A DNA stretch of 13,651 nucleotides from positions 1-13,651 of the forward strand of contig CAZAQH010000055.1 of assembly GCA_964487395.1 (NCBI GenBank), read 5' to 3'. Both the position numbers and the translations under genes were made by a program. Within the stretch, counting starts at the first letter, position 1, and every line of letters begins with the position of its first letter. The notes below the pieces were generated by a model. The model saw only the letters and a list, made by a program, of their open reading frames with translations, was not told where the DNA came from and searched no databases. Positions 11,957-13,651 of the stretch are shown in pieces. Source of the stretch: RGIG8767 sp964487395 (GTDB lineage: Bacteria > Bacillota > Clostridia > Lachnospirales > Lachnospiraceae).

Positions 11957-13006
11957 ATGAAATTATTAAAACTTGATCAAATTACAGGGGAAGAAATTTT
12001 AGCACGACCAATTATGACAGAAGATTATCAGGAGTTGCTGTCAGAGGGAGCAAGAGTCAAAACAGAATATATACCGAAATTAATTGATTTGGGTATTTCG
12101 GAAGTATTCGTTAAGGATGATTGTGTAAGTGCAGAAACCATCGTAATTTTAAAAGAAGAAGTAACAAAAAAATGCAAAGATAAGGTTCGTGAAATCATAT
12201 CAAAACATACATATCGTAAAAATCAGGACATGATTGAAATTAGTAAAACAGCTGATAAAATCATCTCTAATATCTTGGAAGAGGAAAAAGTAGTAGAACA
12301 AATCTATGATATTAAAGAGAGAGGTGCTGATATATATGAACATTCGATTAGTACATGTACACTTGCTACACTTGTATCACTTAAGATGCAGCTGGATAAG
12401 GACATTGTACATGATATTGGAGTAGGATGTTTATTACATGATTTAGGATTACGATATATTACAGTAGAATATGATAATATCTCTTTTGATAATATGTCGG
12501 ACAAAGATTTAGATGAGTATAAAAAACATTCAATCTATGGATATTCTGCTTTAAAGAATGAAGAATGGTTGAGCAAATGCAGCAAAGAAATTATACTTTG
12601 TCATCATGAACGAATAAATGGAAGTGGATATCCACTTCATGCAACCGAGATTTCCTTTGAAACAAAAATTGCATCCTTATGTGATTTCTTTGATGAGGCC
12701 ATTTGTGGTATTGGTCATGAAAGAATAAAGGTACATGAAGTTGTTGAATACATAAAATCGTTTAAGGGAACGTTATTTGATGAGAAAATAGTAGATGTAT
12801 TATTAGAATTCACGGCAGTTTATCCTTCAGGAAGTAAAGTAATTACGAATGAAGGTGAAACAGCCATTGTAATAAGACAAAACAAACATTTTCCAGAGCG
12901 TCCCGTATTACAGATGCTCACAGACAGAGATGGAAATGCAATAGAGACTATTTTAATTAAAGATTTGCTTCAATATAACAATATCTTTATTGAAAAAATA
13001 TTATAA
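11957..13006 (+). CDS. HD-GYP domain protein (putative cyclic-di-GMP phosphodiesterase)
   Basis: HD-GYP proteins are metal-dependent phosphodiesterases, many acting on cyclic di-GMP. This one has 349 residues and no membrane span or receiver domain. An N-terminal domain (1-60, LDQITGEEILARPIMTEDYQ) resembles that of other stand-alone HD-GYP proteins. A helical linker follows, then the HD-GYP core from about 125: His129 (YEHS), His161-Asp162 (LLHDLG), His191 (KKHSIYGYSAL), HHERINGSGYP (216-226) and Asp243 (SLCDFFDEAI). The lysine normally following HDxG is Leu165, so activity is uncertain. The C-terminus (289-349) is a small beta-rich module (YPSGSKVITNEGETAIVIRQ, PERPVLQML). It starts one base after the DUF4446 stop codon and ends 27 bases before serS, so it belongs to the parAB transcript. 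Confidence 0.9.
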   Translation: MKLLKLDQITGEEILARPIMTEDYQELLSEGARVKTEYIPKLIDLGISEVFVKDDCVSAETIVILKEEVTKKCKDKVREIISKHTYRKNQDMIEISKTADKIISNILEEEKVVEQIYDIKERGADIYEHSISTCTLATLVSLKMQLDKDIVHDIGVGCLLHDLGLRYITVEYDNISFDNMSDKDLDEYKKHSIYGYSALKNEEWLSKCSKEIILCHHERINGSGYPLHATEISFETKIASLCDFFDEAICGIGHERIKVHEVVEYIKSFKGTLFDEKIVDVLLEFTAVYPSGSKVITNEGETAIVIRQNKHFPERPVLQMLTDRDGNAIETILIKDLLQYNNIFIEKIL

Positions 13007-13033
13007 GCGAAAAATTTTGAGGAGGAATCAATA

Positions 13034-13651
13034 ATGATAGACATTAAATTTTTAAGGGAGAATCCTGAAGCAGTAAAAGAAAACATTAAAAAGAAATTTC
13101 AGGATAGCAAACTTCCATTAGTAGATGAAGTAATCGAGTTGGAAAAAAAAGCAAGAGATACACAGTCAGAGGCTGATGCACTTCGTGCTGAGAGAAACAA
13201 GATTTCAAAAGAAATCGGAGCACTTATGGCACAGGGTAAAAAAGAAGAAGCAGAAGCAAAAAAAACACAGGTTGCTGCAGGTGCTGCAAAGCTTGTAGAA
13301 CTTGAAGAAGCTGAAACACAGTTACAGGAAAAAATAACAAAAATCATGATGACCATTCCAAATATCATTGATCCATCTGTTCCAATCGGAAAAGATGATT
13401 CCTGTAACGTAGAAATAGAAAAATTTGGAGAACCGGTGGTTCCTGATTTTGAAATTCCATATCATACTGAGATTATGGAAAGCTTTGAAGGTATTGATTT
13501 AGATGCTGCCAGAAAAGTAGCAGGTAATGGATTTTACTATTTAATGGGAGATATTGCGAGATTACATTCTGCTGTTATCTCATATGCAAGAGATTTTATG
13601 ATTAACAGAGGATTTACTTATTGTGTTCCACCTTTTATGATTCGTAGTAAT
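13034..13651 (+). CDS. serS: Seryl-tRNA synthetase, N-terminal part (continues past window)
   Basis: SerRS charges tRNA-Ser with serine. The visible 206 codons begin MIDIKFLRENPEAVKENIKKK. They include the long antiparallel coiled coil that grips the tRNA long arm (about 27-110, rich in Glu, Lys and Ala), IPNIIDPSVPIGKDDSCNVE, and the beginning of the catalytic domain with HTEIMESFEGIDLDAARKVAG and GFYYLMGDIARLHSAVISYARDFM. The class II motifs 2 and 3 lie outside the window. GAGGAGGA (13019-13026) is an excellent ribosome binding site, with the ATG at 13034. There is no T-box leader or promoter in the 27 bases after the HD-GYP gene, so it may be expressed by read-through from that operon or from a promoter inside that gene. 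Confidence 0.97.
   Translation, partial: MIDIKFLRENPEAVKENIKKKFQDSKLPLVDEVIELEKKARDTQSEADALRAERNKISKEIGALMAQGKKEEAEAKKTQVAAGAAKLVELEEAETQLQEKITKIMMTIPNIIDPSVPIGKDDSCNVEIEKFGEPVVPDFEIPYHTEIMESFEGIDLDAARKVAGNGFYYLMGDIARLHSAVISYARDFMINRGFTYCVPPFMIRSN

Noticed and set aside
13007..13033. T-box leader upstream of serS
   Set aside because: Only 27 bases separate it from the previous gene, and no specifier hairpin or T-box sequence is present.
13099..13368. Minus-strand open frame in the serS coiled-coil region
   Set aside because: It is the Ser/Ala-rich complement of the Glu/Lys/Ala coiled coil of SerRS, a common artefact.

Overview
This window is the replication-origin side of a low-GC Firmicutes chromosome. 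It most likely comes from a clostridial Lachnospiraceae-type organism. The signs are strongly AT-rich DNA, gram-positive Shine-Dalgarno sequences (AGGAGG/AAGGAGG), the order dnaA | rpmH-rnpA-yidD-yidC-jag-mnmE-mnmG-rsmG ... parA-parB, the long single-copy YidC, and the parAB-DUF4446-serS arrangement. The species cannot be named from the sequence alone.

Layout. Positions 1-697 hold the 5' part of dnaA on the minus strand, cut by the window edge. Positions 698-1259 are a very AT-rich non-coding origin region. It carries a minus-strand sigma-A promoter for dnaA, a plus-strand sigma-A promoter for rpmH, four exact DnaA boxes, weaker boxes, and an over-represented second motif, ATTATGTAA. From 1260 on, every gene runs on the plus strand, away from the origin: rpmH (L34), a terminator-like hairpin, rnpA, yidD, yidC, jag/khpB, another hairpin, mnmE, mnmG and rsmG. 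This is the conserved module for ribosome and tRNA processing and for membrane-protein insertion. Next come a DegS/DegU-like two-component pair whose kinase has no sensor domain, a 242-bp intergenic stretch with two perfect parS sites, then parA, parB, a membrane-anchored DUF4446 protein, an HD-GYP-domain protein and the start of serS (cut by the right edge).

How the parts fit. DnaA and its boxes start replication and probably control dnaA itself. ParB loads at the parS sites next to its own operon and, with ParA, organises and segregates the new origins. L34, RnpA (the RNase P protein), MnmE/MnmG (tRNA wobble-uridine modification), RsmG (16S rRNA methylation) and SerRS serve translation. YidD, YidC and Jag/KhpB serve membrane-protein insertion and RNA binding.

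Most of the window is ordinary, well-conserved core genome. The less ordinary points are: a perfect parS site that also looks like the intrinsic terminator of the two-component operon; two direct-repeat half-parS sequences ahead of the parA promoter; the iterated ATTATGTAA motif among the DnaA boxes; the two-component pair at the locus where Bacillus carries noc; a YidC whose groove arginine is replaced by tyrosine; and an HD-GYP protein inside the parAB transcription unit that lacks the usual HDxGK lysine. I see no mobile element, CRISPR array, tRNA or rRNA gene.
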